Assembly (NCBI GenBank): GCA_019722365.1
Contig: JADFUC010000681.1
Span: 1 to 64,000, forward strand
DNA: 64,000 nucleotides
Direction: 5' to 3'
Source: Lithospermum erythrorhizon
Taxonomy: Eukaryota; Streptophyta; Magnoliopsida; Boraginales; Boraginaceae
Shown: piece after piece, positions 1 through 13,855 of the stretch
How positions within the stretch are numbered: position 1 is the stretch's first letter
How the letters are laid out: every line of letters begins with the position of its first letter
Made by a program: the position numbers and the translations under genes
The notes under the pieces: model-generated
Seen by the model: the letters and a program-made list of their open reading frames with translations, nothing else
Told to the model about the DNA's origin: nothing
Database searches by the model: none

Positions 1-942
1 CTAAAAGTCTCTCTTTAACACTCTCACTATTGGGACTTGATCCTCAGAGTCGTGCTTATATCCATAAATTAAGGGTGTATAGGTCTGTTTCCCTTCCATC
101 CCTTTTCTATCGATGTCTGGCATCAATGCAATTCCTACTTGCTCACTGTATTATGTCCAATACGCCGAAGTTGTCTTTAACTTTGTGAGAAGTTCCAGTG
201 ATAAGGGAAAGTCGGTGGGGGCCATGTACTTCAAAGTTGTTGTAGATGTTTTATGCTCCTACCCAAGGAGTTCAGAACAAAATAGGATTTTATGGTTGCG
301 ATTGTACTCGAGATTTCCAAGTTGCCTACGTATCTAAAGTGGGATCAAGTCAAACGAGTTTGTGGGCTCTGATCTCTTTAACCTCATGGAATTATATCTT
401 AAGAGTTCTCTAGGTACGAACTCCTCGTACTCCACGAGGTCAGTCATATACTGTCTTTGTGCCCTCTAGGTTGTTTAACCTCGCACTGTATTTGATGTTT
501 TATTCTCGTGTTCAAGAGATTTCTAGGTAGTTTAACCTCTAATTCGCGAGGGTTGGACATTTTATTCTCATGTTTAGAGATTTTAGATAGTTTATACTGT
601 ATCTGGAGTATATATTTCTACTTAATAACGAGTAAGGCTCTCGAGGAACGACTACTTACTGACGCTTCCTCCTTATTTTTATCACGGCCTTCAAGGTATC
701 AGAACATGAATACTATCTAACGCCCATTTAGAGTAGGTTCTTTTGTGACAAAGAACTCAGGTCCTTTCATGTTTTGTGGGCACACTGGTCCATAAGGCTC
801 GCTTGTGCATGCAGCGGTACGCCCATACTGGCAAATTGCCTAACATTCTTATCAACTTTACCATGCTCTGGGTCCTCATTTTCCTATCATGTTCAAGGCT
901 AACGTATTCGAGGGATATTTTCCAGGGATGACCTCATACATG
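1..942. other. Unassigned AT-rich repeat-flank DNA
   Basis: No gene could be recognised. Short open frames at 113-337 and 508-720 resemble no family I know and lack splice or codon support. The stretch abuts a minus-oriented copia-type LTR that starts at 943, so it may be interior or flank of an old retrotransposon; that is inference from position only. Confidence 0.4.
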
Positions 943-1900
943 TGTTGGAAATCACCTAATATTGGTTTCAATACATGCTTTATCATAGACGATTTATAAT
1001 TATAATAATAATAACGGTTAATTATATTATTATAAGGTCGCTATTATCTAAGCTTCAAGGTTACACACATATAGTGATGTTGAATTGTATTTCACGATGA
1101 AATAAAATAGTACTTGCTAAATTGAGAGTTGATTGTAATCAATGAATATTCTCAATTATGAATTTTACATTAATAATATAAAATGAAATGATGAACCCAA
1201 TTAATTAACTGAAGTTAGGCTGGAATCAAATTAGTTATTATCGAGCTTCATAGTACATGTTAGTTACTTATTAATATTTGTTAGTGTTTAATTTACTTAA
1301 CGGTCGAATTAAATTAAATGCTCCGCCTTTCATTAATCCAAAGTGGGTTGACATCGGGTTAATTGTAGAATCCCTATATTGACTTATTAGGTTTTCTAGA
1401 TAACATCACAAGAAAACCTAGCTACTCAAGAGAAAGATTTTCGCCCCTCGCCCTCAGAGGCCCAATATCAAGCAAAACTTTGTAGTTTTGCTTTGATAGT
1501 CTAAAATATATATATGTTGTAATGGAAATGAAACGGAGATATAATATATAACCTAGTCTTCAGATTTGGTTTATTTTAATACGGTTCTGCGAACTTTTAT
1601 ATGTCATGTAATCTTACCTACCGAAAGGTATTTAATTTTATGCATTTATTTTATGACCTACAAGCCCGTCATTGCCTCGTCAAGACATGCTTTTCACCAA
1701 AGACTTTGACAAACTTGGAAATTTCCAAAAGCTTAAGAATCCAAGACTTCGCTTGTATAAGTGTCAGAATAGAGCCTTTTGTTGGGGATTATACTTTTGT
1801 ATGTTGCCAGCGATAGGTCTTTATTTTAGGGCTTCATCACATATATTTTTAGAATGTGTATTATTTGTTTTTATTTTTCATGATGCGATATTACTTCCGA
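943..1900 (-). repeat. Partial copia-type LTR, minus orientation
   Basis: The left end TGTTGGAAATCACC is the reverse complement of the 3' end (GGTGATTTCCAACA) of the complete solo LTR at 51267-52252. The following sequence, including the ATAATAATAATAACGGTTAAT run near 1000 and the stretch around 1110-1450, matches the plus copies at 2082-3004 and 5700-6217 in reverse. Similarity fades beyond about 1450, so the right boundary is approximate. No coding content. Confidence 0.6.
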
Positions 1901-2081
1901 GTATGTGCTATTAATGCATATTAAATAGTAATCAAATAAAATTAATCTCACCATTAAATTCTAAAAAGTCATTAAATTTAAAAATAGTATCGTCAATTTT
2001 AAAGTCAGGTAACTTATCATGGCTACCAAGCACACCGTGATAAGAGATGTACCAAGTGTCAGATAGGTATATAATGGATCC

Positions 2082-3004
2082 GTTGGGACCCAGTATGAAT
2101 TTCATTTGTGATAAAACACCAAATTCATACATCCCGGATCCTCAAAATGATATAAATTAATCTAAAATCATATAATGACTTATATGAATACGAGAGTACT
2201 TACAGAGATGCCAGCGGAAGTCTATCTCCAAATCTTTCACGAAGCCTCCTTTGAATTCCATCGTTGAACACTTCAAACGTGAATACCAATGGGATCCAAT
2301 ACCCGCAGAAAGTTGAATCCTCATTCAAGGCCTCGCTAGAACATGGATTGAATTGGATGAAAAATCAAGAGAAGAATTTTCAATTCTTCCCTTGAATATT
2401 TCGGCCAAATAGGGAGAAAGAGGAGGAGGCTAGGCTTTTTTATTTCATAAAAACTATGATGAAAACCTAATAAGCTTAGCTTATATAGGTCAAACCTAAA
2501 GTGTTCTCAACTGAATAGCTTAATGTACCAACCCATTAAATTTAATCAAGTATAAAATCAAACACTGTTGTTACAGTAACCAATAAGTTACTAACAAGCT
2601 CAACTAACTATCGACTAATTCAATTGACTAATTAATTAATTCGCATTCATCCAATTTATATATTAAACATTATCAATGTAAAAATCACACTGAGAATATT
2701 CGTTGATTACAATCAACTCTCAATTTAGCAAATGTAGTTTAATTTCATACATGCAATATAATTCAACGTCAATGTGACGCGAGCGACCTTCTAGGCTCGT
2801 ATAATAGTAAGTTGTATAATAATAATAATCGACTCAATTACTATTATTATAACAACGGACGAAAGATCTAGCAATCGCTCATAACCCCTTAAATTATCAG
2901 CGAGAACCCACACTAGTAATATACAATTACCCGGTAAATGAGCTGGATACAATTGTCGCAACGAACATAATAAAAAGTGGAATCAATTTTCATCGATTTC
3001 CAAG
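2082..3004 (+). repeat. Copia-type LTR, plus orientation
   Basis: This copy has the same order of blocks as the solo LTR at 51267-52252. A start like CCAGTATGAATTTCATT is followed by a TTCATACATCCCGGATCC block, a middle with AAAACCTAATAAGC, the TAATAATAATAATCGAC block, a TTATCA..GAGAACCCAC block and the CATCGATTTCCAA end. The terminal CAACA has decayed to CAAGA. Together with the reverse copy at 943 it makes an inverted pair about 0.2-1 kb apart. Confidence 0.65.
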
Positions 3005-5699
3005 ACTCCCACTGGCTTCTCGGACGAGACATTTATATACAATTTCTTTATCACGATCTCTAGCCTGAGGCTAATCATGTTAAGTCTTTCATGAAACACC
3101 CACAACTTTCTTTTACTCGAGTGAACCGACAAGCATTTGGTGGCGTCCATAAACCAATCGCACTAACCGCATGGAGAGTCTCCTCGGTGATCTTCCTTGT
3201 ATATCAACATCTATCGTTATATAAGCTCACCGCCAAAGGACCCAACAACGCCAAGTAGAATCCCCGCTAAGGCGCACGCTTGGTCATAGTCAAAGCATGA
3301 GCTCATATAAATACGTATAATTATATATCGAGGTCTAAGAATTGTCGTAGTCCTAAAATCTCTAAACAAATATCATAGGACACAAATATACATATCTTCT
3401 ATGAATTCGCTTTGGCCATACCTTAAATTCCCCAAATAAGGACCTGCAGCCTCACGGTATTCATCTAGTCCTCATGAAAGCACACATGATCAATCTTGAT
3501 CATTAATCAAAACACCATGTTAGTCATTTGATGCTTGTCGCCCCTAACTATTAGCATCCTACTCAAGGCCTTTGGCTATCCCATGTTTCTAGGCTCAAGA
3601 GGTAATCAACAATTCATATCGCTTCTGTGAAAAACATGTACTAACCTAGGATTTAAATTTTCACCAATGAGGATAATACATGTATATTATATATTTCCAA
3701 CAAAATTAAGTGTGAAATAAATAATGGGTAACTATAATGAATGAATCACGATTCATGTAGTTTGTTAACGATTAAAAACACGCGAACTTTTATTTTAATC
3801 AATTATTTAACTGGTCTCCCGAAAGTGAATGAACTAGTCCCCACTAAACTTTTCCACGCTCGCCCATTCATTAAGCTCGTGGAAACAAAACTTGGTTAAA
3901 CTGCTGTGTGGGAAGGATCTCAACTCCGAGACGACGCTAAATCCATACGGATCCTTAAGCTTCTATGACTTCTTAGGTCATTTCATGACACGTGAGTTGA
4001 AAAGATAAGGATTATAGTCCCATCCTTTATCGAAATACTACTTACAAGCAGCCTTTTATATTCATCGAATTCGGTCTCTCAACCAAGGAATCATTGATTT
4101 AATTAAGATTATCCTCGATATAGTCACGCATACGCGATCAAACGGGTTTCCAACCACTTCTCAAGGTTCTACTCTGTGTTTATTAACACAACTCGATGCG
4201 TGTTAAAACACATCCGCCTTATTAAGTGCATATTCTTTTAACAACATTACTAACAAAACGCATTGACCGGGTCAAGCCAGAGGCCGAGTTCGAAGTTTCC
4301 TTTTAGTTTACTTCTATCGAAAGATAATTAGACTCAATTCTATTATTGAAATTCTTGGCTAATAGATTCTCTATATGGTACAAATTGGCCCATACGTCAT
4401 ATCACATTCGCCACAAGTGAAGATCAACAACTGATCCATTCCATGTAACTATAGTTACCTCTATTCCCTAAAGTTACTACCAAGCGTATTCCGAATCCGC
4501 GTGAATACCTTTAGTAAAACTTCACAATTCCAATCATGAAAATCATGCTACGTAGTCAGGTGCACAACACATGACCTCGACGCTGCATACGTGAATCCTG
4601 TTGCTTCATGGGCTGACTTCAACCACTCCCTTAACGCGAGACCCTTACTACGGATCGACCTCTAAACGCAAGAGTCAGCTCTGTCAATGTTTAACTGCCT
4701 ATTTATAGAATTTAATCTATTATAGATTTAATCACTCGAGCTTCATGACATCTTAAACTTAACAATAAGTAAATGTCATTTAAGCTCACATATATATAAT
4801 ATGACTGACATGGCATTTGGCCATATATGTAGTCAAGCCCCCAAATTTACAAGAACCTAATCACTACTATACCTTTTAAGCGTCGCAGTAAGATTTCTTC
4901 AACATTTAAATTTCGTATAAACTTCATTTATGCAAATACGCTCCCACTAACCTTTAAGGAACTTGGGTTCTTTCATCACTCTTGATTCTTATTGATTTTC
5001 ATCAAGTATTAAAGTGAGGAATTTAACTCATTATACTCCACCCAAGTCATAACTTTGTATCTCTAGTAGCATGTAAACTTTCTTTTATATTCTTCTACGC
5101 TGAGTTCCAATAAAAATGCCAAGTATCCATCATCGATGATCATTACTTAGAAATATTTTTGGATAACATGCTTAGACCTACATGTTACAACTCGCTGAAT
5201 AGCAATAAGAAAGTTCAAAATAAATTACTATAGCTAACCAAATTTAATATGTTTTAATCTTGATTTCAACCCAACGTATTTATTGCAACGCTCATTCATG
5301 ACTCCATTTCATTTAATGAGAATACATTTGTTGTCTCACATTCACCATCCGTAAAGTAATATAGAATGGGTCAATTTAATCACTATCCGTAAGATAAAAT
5401 AGAATTTTATACCAACCCATATATTCATTATCTTATTTCATTTAAACGAATTCTCAAGTCATTTATCGAGTATTATTTATTCATGTTGTCATTTGTATCA
5501 CCGCATTTAGCTTTAAATGCATCAAGAAAGGGCACTTTGATATAACCGGCGGTTCTAATATCGATTAAGATTCCTACGAGCCACTTGAACTATCTGAAGT
5601 CATTATATATTTATTTCCACTCATTTGTACTTCATAACGTAAGCACTCTATACATACACAAATTGGCAAAGACTATAAAGGGACGGAAATAAAATAGTA
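3005..5699. other. Non-coding interior between copia-type LTR copies
   Basis: These 2.7 kb lie between two same-orientation LTR copies but hold no reading frame longer than 60 codons and no recognisable gag, protease, integrase or RT motif. No primer-binding site could be identified just after 3004. A second TTTCCAACA end occurs near 3700, suggesting another LTR edge. The most likely reading is the interior of a non-autonomous or heavily deleted copia-type element. Confidence 0.4.
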
Positions 5700-6217
5700 A
5701 ATAATAAATGAAACCGTTAAGTAAAATCAAACACTAACAAGTTGTTAATAGTAACTCAACAAGTTACTAATGTTCTAACTAACTATAGAATAATCAATTG
5801 ACTTACTCAATTAATTGATTCATCCAATTTATATTTTACATTATCAATTGTAAAAAATCTAATTGAGAATATCAAGCGATTATAATCAACTCAATTTAGC
5901 AATGTAGTTTAATTTCATACATGAAATATAATTCAACGTCATCAGACATGACCTTCTGTGCCTTAGATAATAAGTAGTTGTATAATAATAATAATCGACC
6001 AATTACCGCCATTATAACGATTAATGAGTAAGATCTCGCAATCGCTCATGTTTCCTAAATTATCATGAGAACCCACTCTAGTAATATACAATACTAAGGT
6101 GAACACTAAGTTCTAGTAATCACATCGAATCAAACTCTCGTAAACGAGTCATTCCACATTTAATGGCAACGGCATAATAAAAGGGAATCAATTTTCATTG
6201 ATTTCCAAAAGATCATG
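5700..6217 (+). repeat. 5'-truncated copia-type LTR copy
   Basis: From about 5700 the sequence follows the second half of the LTR at 2082-3004: AAAATCAAACACTAACAAG, the TTTAATTTCATACATG block, the TAATAATAATAATCGACC block, GAGAACCCACTCTAGTAAT and the ATTGATTTCCAA end. The first roughly 400 bp of the LTR are missing. It probably represents the 3' side of the same decayed element. Confidence 0.6.
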
Positions 6218-9200
6218 TTGAAATGATTTTTCACTAACATTGTGGGCTTTTAGATGATCATTCCAATGTAGTCATTGGTTTAGTTGGTAGCTTAACTGTA
6301 ATTTCTACTTTAACGCTGGGTCACATAAGATCAGAAGCCGGAAGACCTCAGAGTGTTAAGGGTCTAAGAGTTGCCTGGTATTTAATTGGTTAGTTAACCT
6401 ATGTTTTGTTAAGATTCAAAATGTTGTAGTGTTTCCGCTATTCCAACTAACCCGATCTTGGATACCTTGTATTATTTCGTGAGATTCAAGACGCGTATAA
6501 TATTTACAATATATTTGTAAAATATGTTGTATTCTCTTTTAATCCACACTATTCAGAATTGCATATTTCATTATGATCGTACACTATGTTTACGATTTAT
6601 TCAACAATTGGGCAAATTAAGTAATATATATACATATCATCTTCAATTTATGATCGTACACAACCAATTTTATTAACTTCAAGTTTCAACACTTCAAAAA
6701 TCTAGACAAACACTTCAATCATGCACTTTTGTTCAACCCCTATCTCTAATTATCACACGAATTAGTACCATCATCTAACTCACTACCAAAAATCCAAGAT
6801 ATTATCCATCTAAACAAATGCTGCTATAATCGCAGACTATATCCTATATATATCCTAAATAAAGACTAACCTCAATAACTTCAATTAAAACTTATAGACC
6901 TTAAACCAATTCATATCTCTTAAATGCAAATATATACCATTTTGGTTCAACTTCGAATGCACCAAGCTTTCTTTTTGTCCAACGTTTAAAAATATACCCA
7001 TGCAACATTCTAATCAACGTTCCGAATACTTAACTCCTCGATACAAAAACAAATTATCTTGCAAGAATTCAATTCAATTCCTATATGAATATAACACAAA
7101 TTCTTTCATGTAGCATGTTCATCATATTCAATTATTATCTCCAAATTCATTATTTAACCCAAAGCACTACCAAAACCCTCAAGGTAACGACTCGTACTTC
7201 CACCTTAACATTCTAAAATTCCAAAAAGTTGTAGCTCGAAACAAGTCATCTAATATCATTATCATCTATCATTGATCACCATAACTCAAGCTCCATTATC
7301 ACTAACAATCAATGCATTTTCTTAGCTCCATACTAAACCTTTAGATTCACACATAGTATCCCAATAATTACATATACCTAAAATCTCGATATTACTTCCA
7401 CATCCAAGAAAGAGAACTTATAATCCTTACTACGAAAAGATATTATATCCCAATTATTCTGACCCATTAAGGGTAATAAACTCATCACAAAATAATACTA
7501 CTTAAGCTTCCATTTCGCTTAAAATCCAATAAAATTTTTTAATCTCTAAATGCATCCACGCATTTATAAGTTTATAATTTGTCGTACACTGCAATTGTCG
7601 CCGTTAACATCGATTACTTTTTGACATTTCAAAATGCCTCGCTAAATACTATGTCAAATCCAAATAGTCTTATTCAAATAGTAATTGGCCAACATTTATA
7701 GAGCTATCATTCCACAATCAAAACCCTAACTCGTGTCTATCGTTGAACAAAATCCCTAAAAAGAAAATTTGTAACCTTAAATTCGCCATAAGAACTCCAA
7801 TAATCAATACCTTACGTTATATCAGAACCCATTCCAAAATAATAATATTCTTTAATCCACCGCCTTACAAAATAAGATTCAATCCCAAGAGATCATAACT
7901 GCTCGAGAATATAAAATATAACAACCCAACTCAGAAATGTTTGAGTACTAAGGCAAGTACTGTATTTCAACCTCTAACGACCACTATACATAAGACTAAC
8001 TACAATATAACAAAATAGAACATCTAACCTAATGGGCCGGAACATTCATACATAAAGCACACACACAAACTAATACTCAAGGTATCTCGAAAAGATAATA
8101 ATTAAAAAGTCGAGGCAATATCCTCCTCGCTTATAACTCCCATCTTTAAAGTATAACTTAGGAATAGACAATTGTTCTTAAAATCACAAGTCTACAAATA
8201 ACACAACTCCAATAACCCAATGTGAAATAAAGGACAACTAGAACTAAAACTAGCAACAATCTCAATCGATCCGCGTACTGCAACTCAAGCCTCATATGAA
8301 ATCCAAATTTATGGGTTGGGGAGGCGAATATCCATACCAAGAAGTAATCATAACTCCTGCTCAGATGGTCAAGCATCAGACACATAAGCCTCTAAACCAT
8401 TTATATTATATAATATACAAAGTTAAACATCAAGAATGTAATCAAACCATTTAAAAATATAGACAACCCGGGGACAAAGAGTAGGTTTTCCTCCCTACCT
8501 AAGAGCAACTGCGACACCTCCCTGTAACGGTATGACACGATTCACACTTTCCCCGGTGACCGCGCGATTGTTCGTGAAGTTCTAGAACAACACCTCTCCG
8601 GGAAATCTCGATATCCCATGACAATGGATCTCAATGATCGCCAAATCACATTTGGGGCCAATCTCATCAATACATAATCAAAAACACTCCATCGACACAA
8701 CATATCAAGTCTATATAAGAACACCAAAATCAAGGCCGATGTGCCCATATCAAGTATATATAAACCAACTAAATCATCAAATCTTTGTGCCCATATCACA
8801 CATATAAAGGTCAAATTAATACAAACCAACGTTAATATTAGTCATGATTCAAGGTAAAATTGTTAACAAACTGCTAAAGGACAGTGGGAATTCAAAGCGA
8901 AAGTCATTATCATTAAATGGAACCTTGGGTAATTACTACATTCCAATGTCAAAACCATCAAGAACGCATACCTAAGGAGTTGGCTCGAAGGTGGAATCTG
9001 CTTACGAGAGAACTTAATCGCCGATAACGAGATTACGCCGACAATAAATTACGAGCGGACAGACGGTCTCAAAGGAGTATGAATTTTAATTTTATGGGTA
9101 TTAATGGAGGCAAATCGAGGGTTATAACACTAAGATTGATTATGATAATAATAAAACAAAGAAATATCTATATTACGGAGAAGATAAGATTTATAGGCTC

Positions 9201-9431
9201 GAATGTAAGCACTTATCAATAAAGTTACAGCATGGGGTAAGAGGTTAATACCTTTTAAGTCAATCGGACATAAGATATACATGGTTTTTCGCGAAGATGT
9301 ATAATTATATCGAGAATTGAACAGCATGCAAGGTGTCGTGACGTTAGTTGATAAGTATGCCAATGGCAATGGTACTATCCGACAGATTGGTTCTCGAATT
9401 TGAATTTCGAGGGACTAAATTTTATAAAGGG
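6218..9431. other. Unassigned repeat-like DNA
   Basis: No gene recognised. The DNA is AT-rich with short open frames on the minus strand (8158-8385, 8542-8829, 9130-9369) that resemble no known family. Phrases such as TGTGCCCATATCA repeat near 8730 and 8790. The composition resembles the non-coding interiors of the LTR elements seen elsewhere in the window, but I could not align it to a specific one by eye. Confidence 0.35.
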
Positions 9432-11197
9432 TGATCAGAATAACTCGTCTGGGCCCTAATAGCATCAGAATAGCATACTAGTCAGCCGGGTGGATTATTC
9501 TCGAGGAGAAAGCAAAAAGTTCTTGGGTTAATATTTAAAAATACAACTAATCGGCTCATTGGTAGTACATTTCTAGTATTTAGAATTTTAAAGTTTTAAT
9601 CGAATAACGGAAATGATATTATTTGGGTGGTACACATAATTTGAGAATATAAATGTAAATGTTTGGAAGTCATTGTTTGTATAAGTTAGAACGAGAAGTA
9701 TCGGGACGAATTAAATCCATCTGGTTCACAGCATAAAACTTTTGGGCAACCCATTAAACCGATAACCCAACAAGTGCCCAAACCATCAAGCCCACTCTTC
9801 TTCTTCTCCGTACGCTGGTAGACGCGACTGCCTTCTTCCTCCTCTTTTCATTTTTTCTACTTTTCTCCCTCAATCTTACCTGCTTTTGGAGATTTTTAAG
9901 CATTTTGATTCTCCTCAACATTCCGCCTCGCTCGGTGTGTAAAGGCCGCACTTCTTCGAGGATTTCTTACCACGCGAACTCGGTTGACTTTAGTTGACTT
10001 TTTGCATTTTAGTTTAAATTGTATTAATAAGTTCTTAGGTTCTTAAATTAGTTGTTTTACAAATCGAGGATCACAGTATTTCATTGGGTTATGGTTTGAC
10101 TTTTGTTGACTTGTCGACTTTGGAGTTAATAGCTTTACATGGTAATTGTCATCTACAGAATTACGTAATAAAAGTTATAATAATCGATTCGGGTTGAATT
10201 ATGTTGATCAAGTTAGTTGACTTTAGTCAGATTCCTCTTCCAAATTTCTTTTAGATTGTATAATAAATGTTACGGGACTTTAATATACTTTGCTAGAGTA
10301 TAATACTAGCTGTTTCAGGTCGATTGCGGGAGGACATTGTCAAGTTAAGTTATTCCACAGTGTAATTTGGGTTTGTATAGATGTTAAGAGAGGTTATTCT
10401 ACCAATGTGATGTTAAGAGAGGTTATTCTACCTGAACGTATTATAACGATACGCTGAGGTTGATCAAGTTCTCAGATGACGTTACAGAGTATATCTCATG
10501 GAATGTATTATAATGTATAATTCTCCTAATAGGAGTCGAAATGACCCAAAGACGGATCAAGGTAGGTTAAGTTAAGCAGCTTTTGAACTCGAAAGTAGTA
10601 CTTATATCCCACGGTGTTACTTTATGTACTTACTTTAAGTCAAGTGGAACATGTCCTCAGAAGATGATTATTATGTGAGAACGGTACATGTAATGGCTGC
10701 GATTATGTGATTCATTTCGCGTGAGCCATAATATGATTATTTGACCATATTCTCGCAGACAAAGATTTGGCCGGAGGCAATGTTTTGAACTCCCAACTTA
10801 TATTTCTATGGCCTCACGGCACCGTTGTATTTTGTACTGCCTGCACTTTTGTATTTCTCGTGGCTTAGTCGGCACTTCTTTGGTATTTCCGTGGCCTCAG
10901 TTTGCTGTTGTGATTGATTTACGACAATGGCTGGGGGGTTAGTGGCTCTCCTTCCTTGCGTGATACGTGACGTTATCAGTCTTATACTTTGTGTATAGTG
11001 CGTTTTCTTATACTTGTTTTATAAGCCAAGCGATTATTGATCGTCCATTCCCCGCAGTCGACGGATCGAGCATATACGCGCATTGGGAGTCGTAAGAAGC
11101 GTTGGGATACGGTAGACGGCGTATTCAGTTTACGGGATTTTAATCTATAGTCAGACGACAAGTGGTTGTAAGTGGGTTCCTCTTCCTTGCGGATTTG
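9432..11197 (+). repeat. Gypsy LTR fragment, same broad family as 44.6-48.4 kb
   Basis: It starts with an ATAACTCG block near 9436 like the ATAACCC starts of the other LTRs. It then carries a pyrimidine-rich leader (9780-9960), paired TTGACTTT motifs (9980-10120), and the ATAGATGTTAAGAGAGG and CTAATAGGAGTCGAAAT blocks (10378-10550) shared with the LTRs at 44.6-46.1 and 47.0-48.4 kb. A block of about 24 bp beginning GATGTTAAGAGAGG is tandemly duplicated at 10380-10433. The 65-codon minus frame at 9754-9951 is the antisense of the pyrimidine-rich leader and is not a gene. Confidence 0.5.
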
Positions 11198-13337
11198 TGA
11201 AATAACCCGTTCAAAAAAAAATTATCGGTCGCGCGGGACCGAGTCGACATCAATAATTTTCTAATAGTATCGATATATCGAGGACGAAAAGTACGAGATG
11301 AGTAGTAATATATGCCTCTGGGGAATAACCTATTTGAAATCGGGTTTACTAAGATTTAAATGCGAAAAGCGGAGGTAAATTAACTGAAACTGAAAGCAGA
11401 CTAAATTTTTCCCCTCTAAATATCTCACCTATCACACTATTCATCATCCTCATCACAAAAACCCATCCCCTTCCCCCATTTTGGTTGAAATTCTCACTAC
11501 TCTCCCTCAAATTTTTTCCATTTTCTTTCCTCATCTTGGAAAGCTGGGCTCCAAATTTATCGAGAGTTTCCCACGTCATCTCTTCATTGCTTTAAGGTAA
11601 AAGTTTCGAATCCTCGGGGAGTATTTCAATGAGTTTTTGAGGATGTTAATTTTTTGTTCTCGAGTTGACTTTTGAGTTTCAAGTCGATAATTGTGATAAT
11701 CATCATCTAAGCTTGGATTACGGTACAAGAAGTTTATACACCGATTTATGGGTCAAATGTGTTGGGAATTATGTTGACTTTTTGTTGACTTTTTTCTTAA
11801 ATTAACTTTAAATTTAATTGAATTGAGGTCAGATTTAATGGTTTACCAATGGGCGACGATTAACGATTGATTAGAACGGATTAAAGTGTTATTATCAAGC
11901 GTAACAAAAAGAATGCACCTAATACTGGATTTAAGAAGTCGTAAATTGAATGTAAATACGCTGGAATTTTGTAGTCAGTATACTAATACCGGGATGGACG
12001 AATACTACAGTTAATTTGAATCGAGAATGTAGCACAATTCAAGCATTAGATTCAAGAAAGCGTTAATTCTACTTGAACGCGTTATAACGTATAAATTTCT
12101 TTGAATGTGAATGAGTCCCGACCTAGCATACTTGGACTACCTGTGAGCGATCACTATCAGCTTTTGGCTCGAAAGCGCAGTACAAATCTCGCGACGGAAA
12201 CCCTTCATATATATTATGTTATATATTTTGCATGTGTTTTATCAGCTGACCATTTCGATACTGCATTGAGCGATTAAGGAACTGTGTTAGGAGATAGTCA
12301 TGATTATGATTCATATTACGAGATATTGTGATTATGGATCTCATAGCTACGAGATACTAGATTATGATTCACGCATGATCAAAGGTGGTCATCATGGTTA
12401 TACCCACGCATGGTGGTAATGCTGACGCGCTGTATCGTGCGTCATGTGTGTAACTGTGTGTGTGTATTTTGTCAGTTTTATTTGTTATTTGTGAGTCAAA
12501 GCGATCCTCCACTGTGAGGCTCACGCGGCATTTATATTGAATGGGTACCTGATTCTGAGGCTCAAGAGCATGATATCAAGGGGCGTGAAATGGTCGGGAG
12601 GTGACTACGGAGACCTCATCTGATTATTTCAGGAGGTGATTCCTCATTTGTTTACTATCGTGGAGGTGATTCCTTAATTACGACTTTGTGTGTCGGTAAT
12701 CGCTTTCCTTAAATTAATATGTGCATTATCACGGTTATAAGCTCACGCGTATAAGATACAAAAGAGCATCGTATAAGAGGACTCTATGTGATTTGTGGAT
12801 AGTTATTACTGTGTATTGCAATGTATATACATATGTTATATATACGATTATATGTCATCGGGTAATATCTGTGATATTTGTATTCACTCAAATTTTAATA
12901 ATCGACTCCCTTTTCTACAAGGCTACGCTGGTGCTTGGGGTCACCGTCATGTCACGAGGAGCCTACACGCCACGGATTAAAGACTGTAGGTGAGGCGGTA
13001 GTAGCATGTAAGATCCTCAAATTCCTCTCTCAAGTTATGTTTTCCTTCTTCTTTAGTCAGATATCGGTGGGGTCGCATGACTATACTACTAATATATGGG
13101 TGACAAAGGGAATACGCGGTGTATTGTATGGTTGTATTATTCTGTGTTGATATATGTTTTGTTAATATATATTTTTTTCGTGACGTGTCATAGTTCAAAT
13201 TTCCATGGACAAGTTAAATGGTTTTATTTATCATGTTAAACGAAGTCGGGCTTATCATTATCCATCGTCAGCACTGGATTATTCAGTTGCTCGACGACGC
13301 ATCCCAACCTCGTGGGGCCCACCGGGGCGACGTTACA
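11198..13337 (+). repeat. Gypsy LTR (about 2.1 kb) with primer-binding site after it
   Basis: The LTR begins TGAAATAACCC and ends CGTTACA, the terminal words shared by the gypsy LTRs of this window, and is followed at once by a degenerate tRNA-Met primer-binding site. Internal landmarks in order are a pyrimidine-rich leader (11400-11580), AAGGTAA near 11595, paired TTGACTTT (11778-11800), a TATATTATGTTATATATTTTG block near 12210, a GAGATA-rich tract (12290-12370) and a GGAGACCTCATC block at 12609-12620. Its position before the primer site makes it the 5' LTR of a plus-strand element whose interior is almost wholly deleted. Confidence 0.7.
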
Positions 13338-13354
13338 ATTTTGGTATCGAGCCT
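13338..13354 (+). other. Degenerate tRNA-iMet primer-binding site
   Basis: ATTTTGGTATCGAGCC follows the CGTTACA end of the LTR directly. It keeps TTGGTATC.GAGCC of the TGGTATCAGAGC site seen perfectly at 42800. It marks the interior start of a plus-strand gypsy element; only about 60 bp of interior remain before LTR sequence starts again. Confidence 0.65.
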
Positions 13355-13399
13355 AGGCTCTCAGCTTTTCTACAAGGCCCGCTGGTTATGCGCCCAGTT

Positions 13400-13855
13400 T
13401 AAGCATGGTTTGAAATGTTGTCTATATATATTATGTTATATATTTTGCATGTGTTTTGTCGACTATTTTCTTCACGTATCGAAAGGACACAAACCACGTT
13501 AGGAGATAGTCATGATTAAGGATTCATATTATAAGATAGTTGTGATTATGACCATATTATGAGATAGTTGTGATTATGGATTCATGCAAGAGATCAGGCG
13601 GTTATCAGGGTTATACCACGTGTGCGCCGTGTACTGCTGGGCCAAGCAAGGCCGCAAAGGTTGTATGTGTAATCCGTAAGCGCAGCGTATTTTGATTGTT
13701 TTTTGTTATTCAGGGAGTCAGCGGTGACCCCCGACGGGAGGCTCGACATACGGCGTATATCGAAAGCGGGTAGCCCCTGCTGATTCAGGAGGTTCAAGGA
13801 GCATTTATATCGAGGGAAGCGTGAGCCCTTGGTCGTAGTGTGGACGAGCGGAGAT
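13400..13855 (+). repeat. 5'-truncated gypsy LTR, left half of an interrupted copy
   Basis: This repeats 12200-12614 of the preceding LTR: the TATATTATGTTATATATTTTG block, GGAGATAGTCATGATTA, the GAGATAGTTGTGATTATG tract and a GGTCG..GGAGA end. The copy stops at about 13855, where a reverse LTR begins, and resumes at 16190. Its missing first kilobase suggests that the two direct LTRs collapsed by an internal deletion running from just after the primer site to mid-3' LTR. Confidence 0.65.

Noticed and set aside
9754..9951. Arg/Lys-rich 65-codon minus frame resembling a nuclear protein
   Set aside because: It is the antisense of the pyrimidine-rich LTR leader; composition alone explains it.
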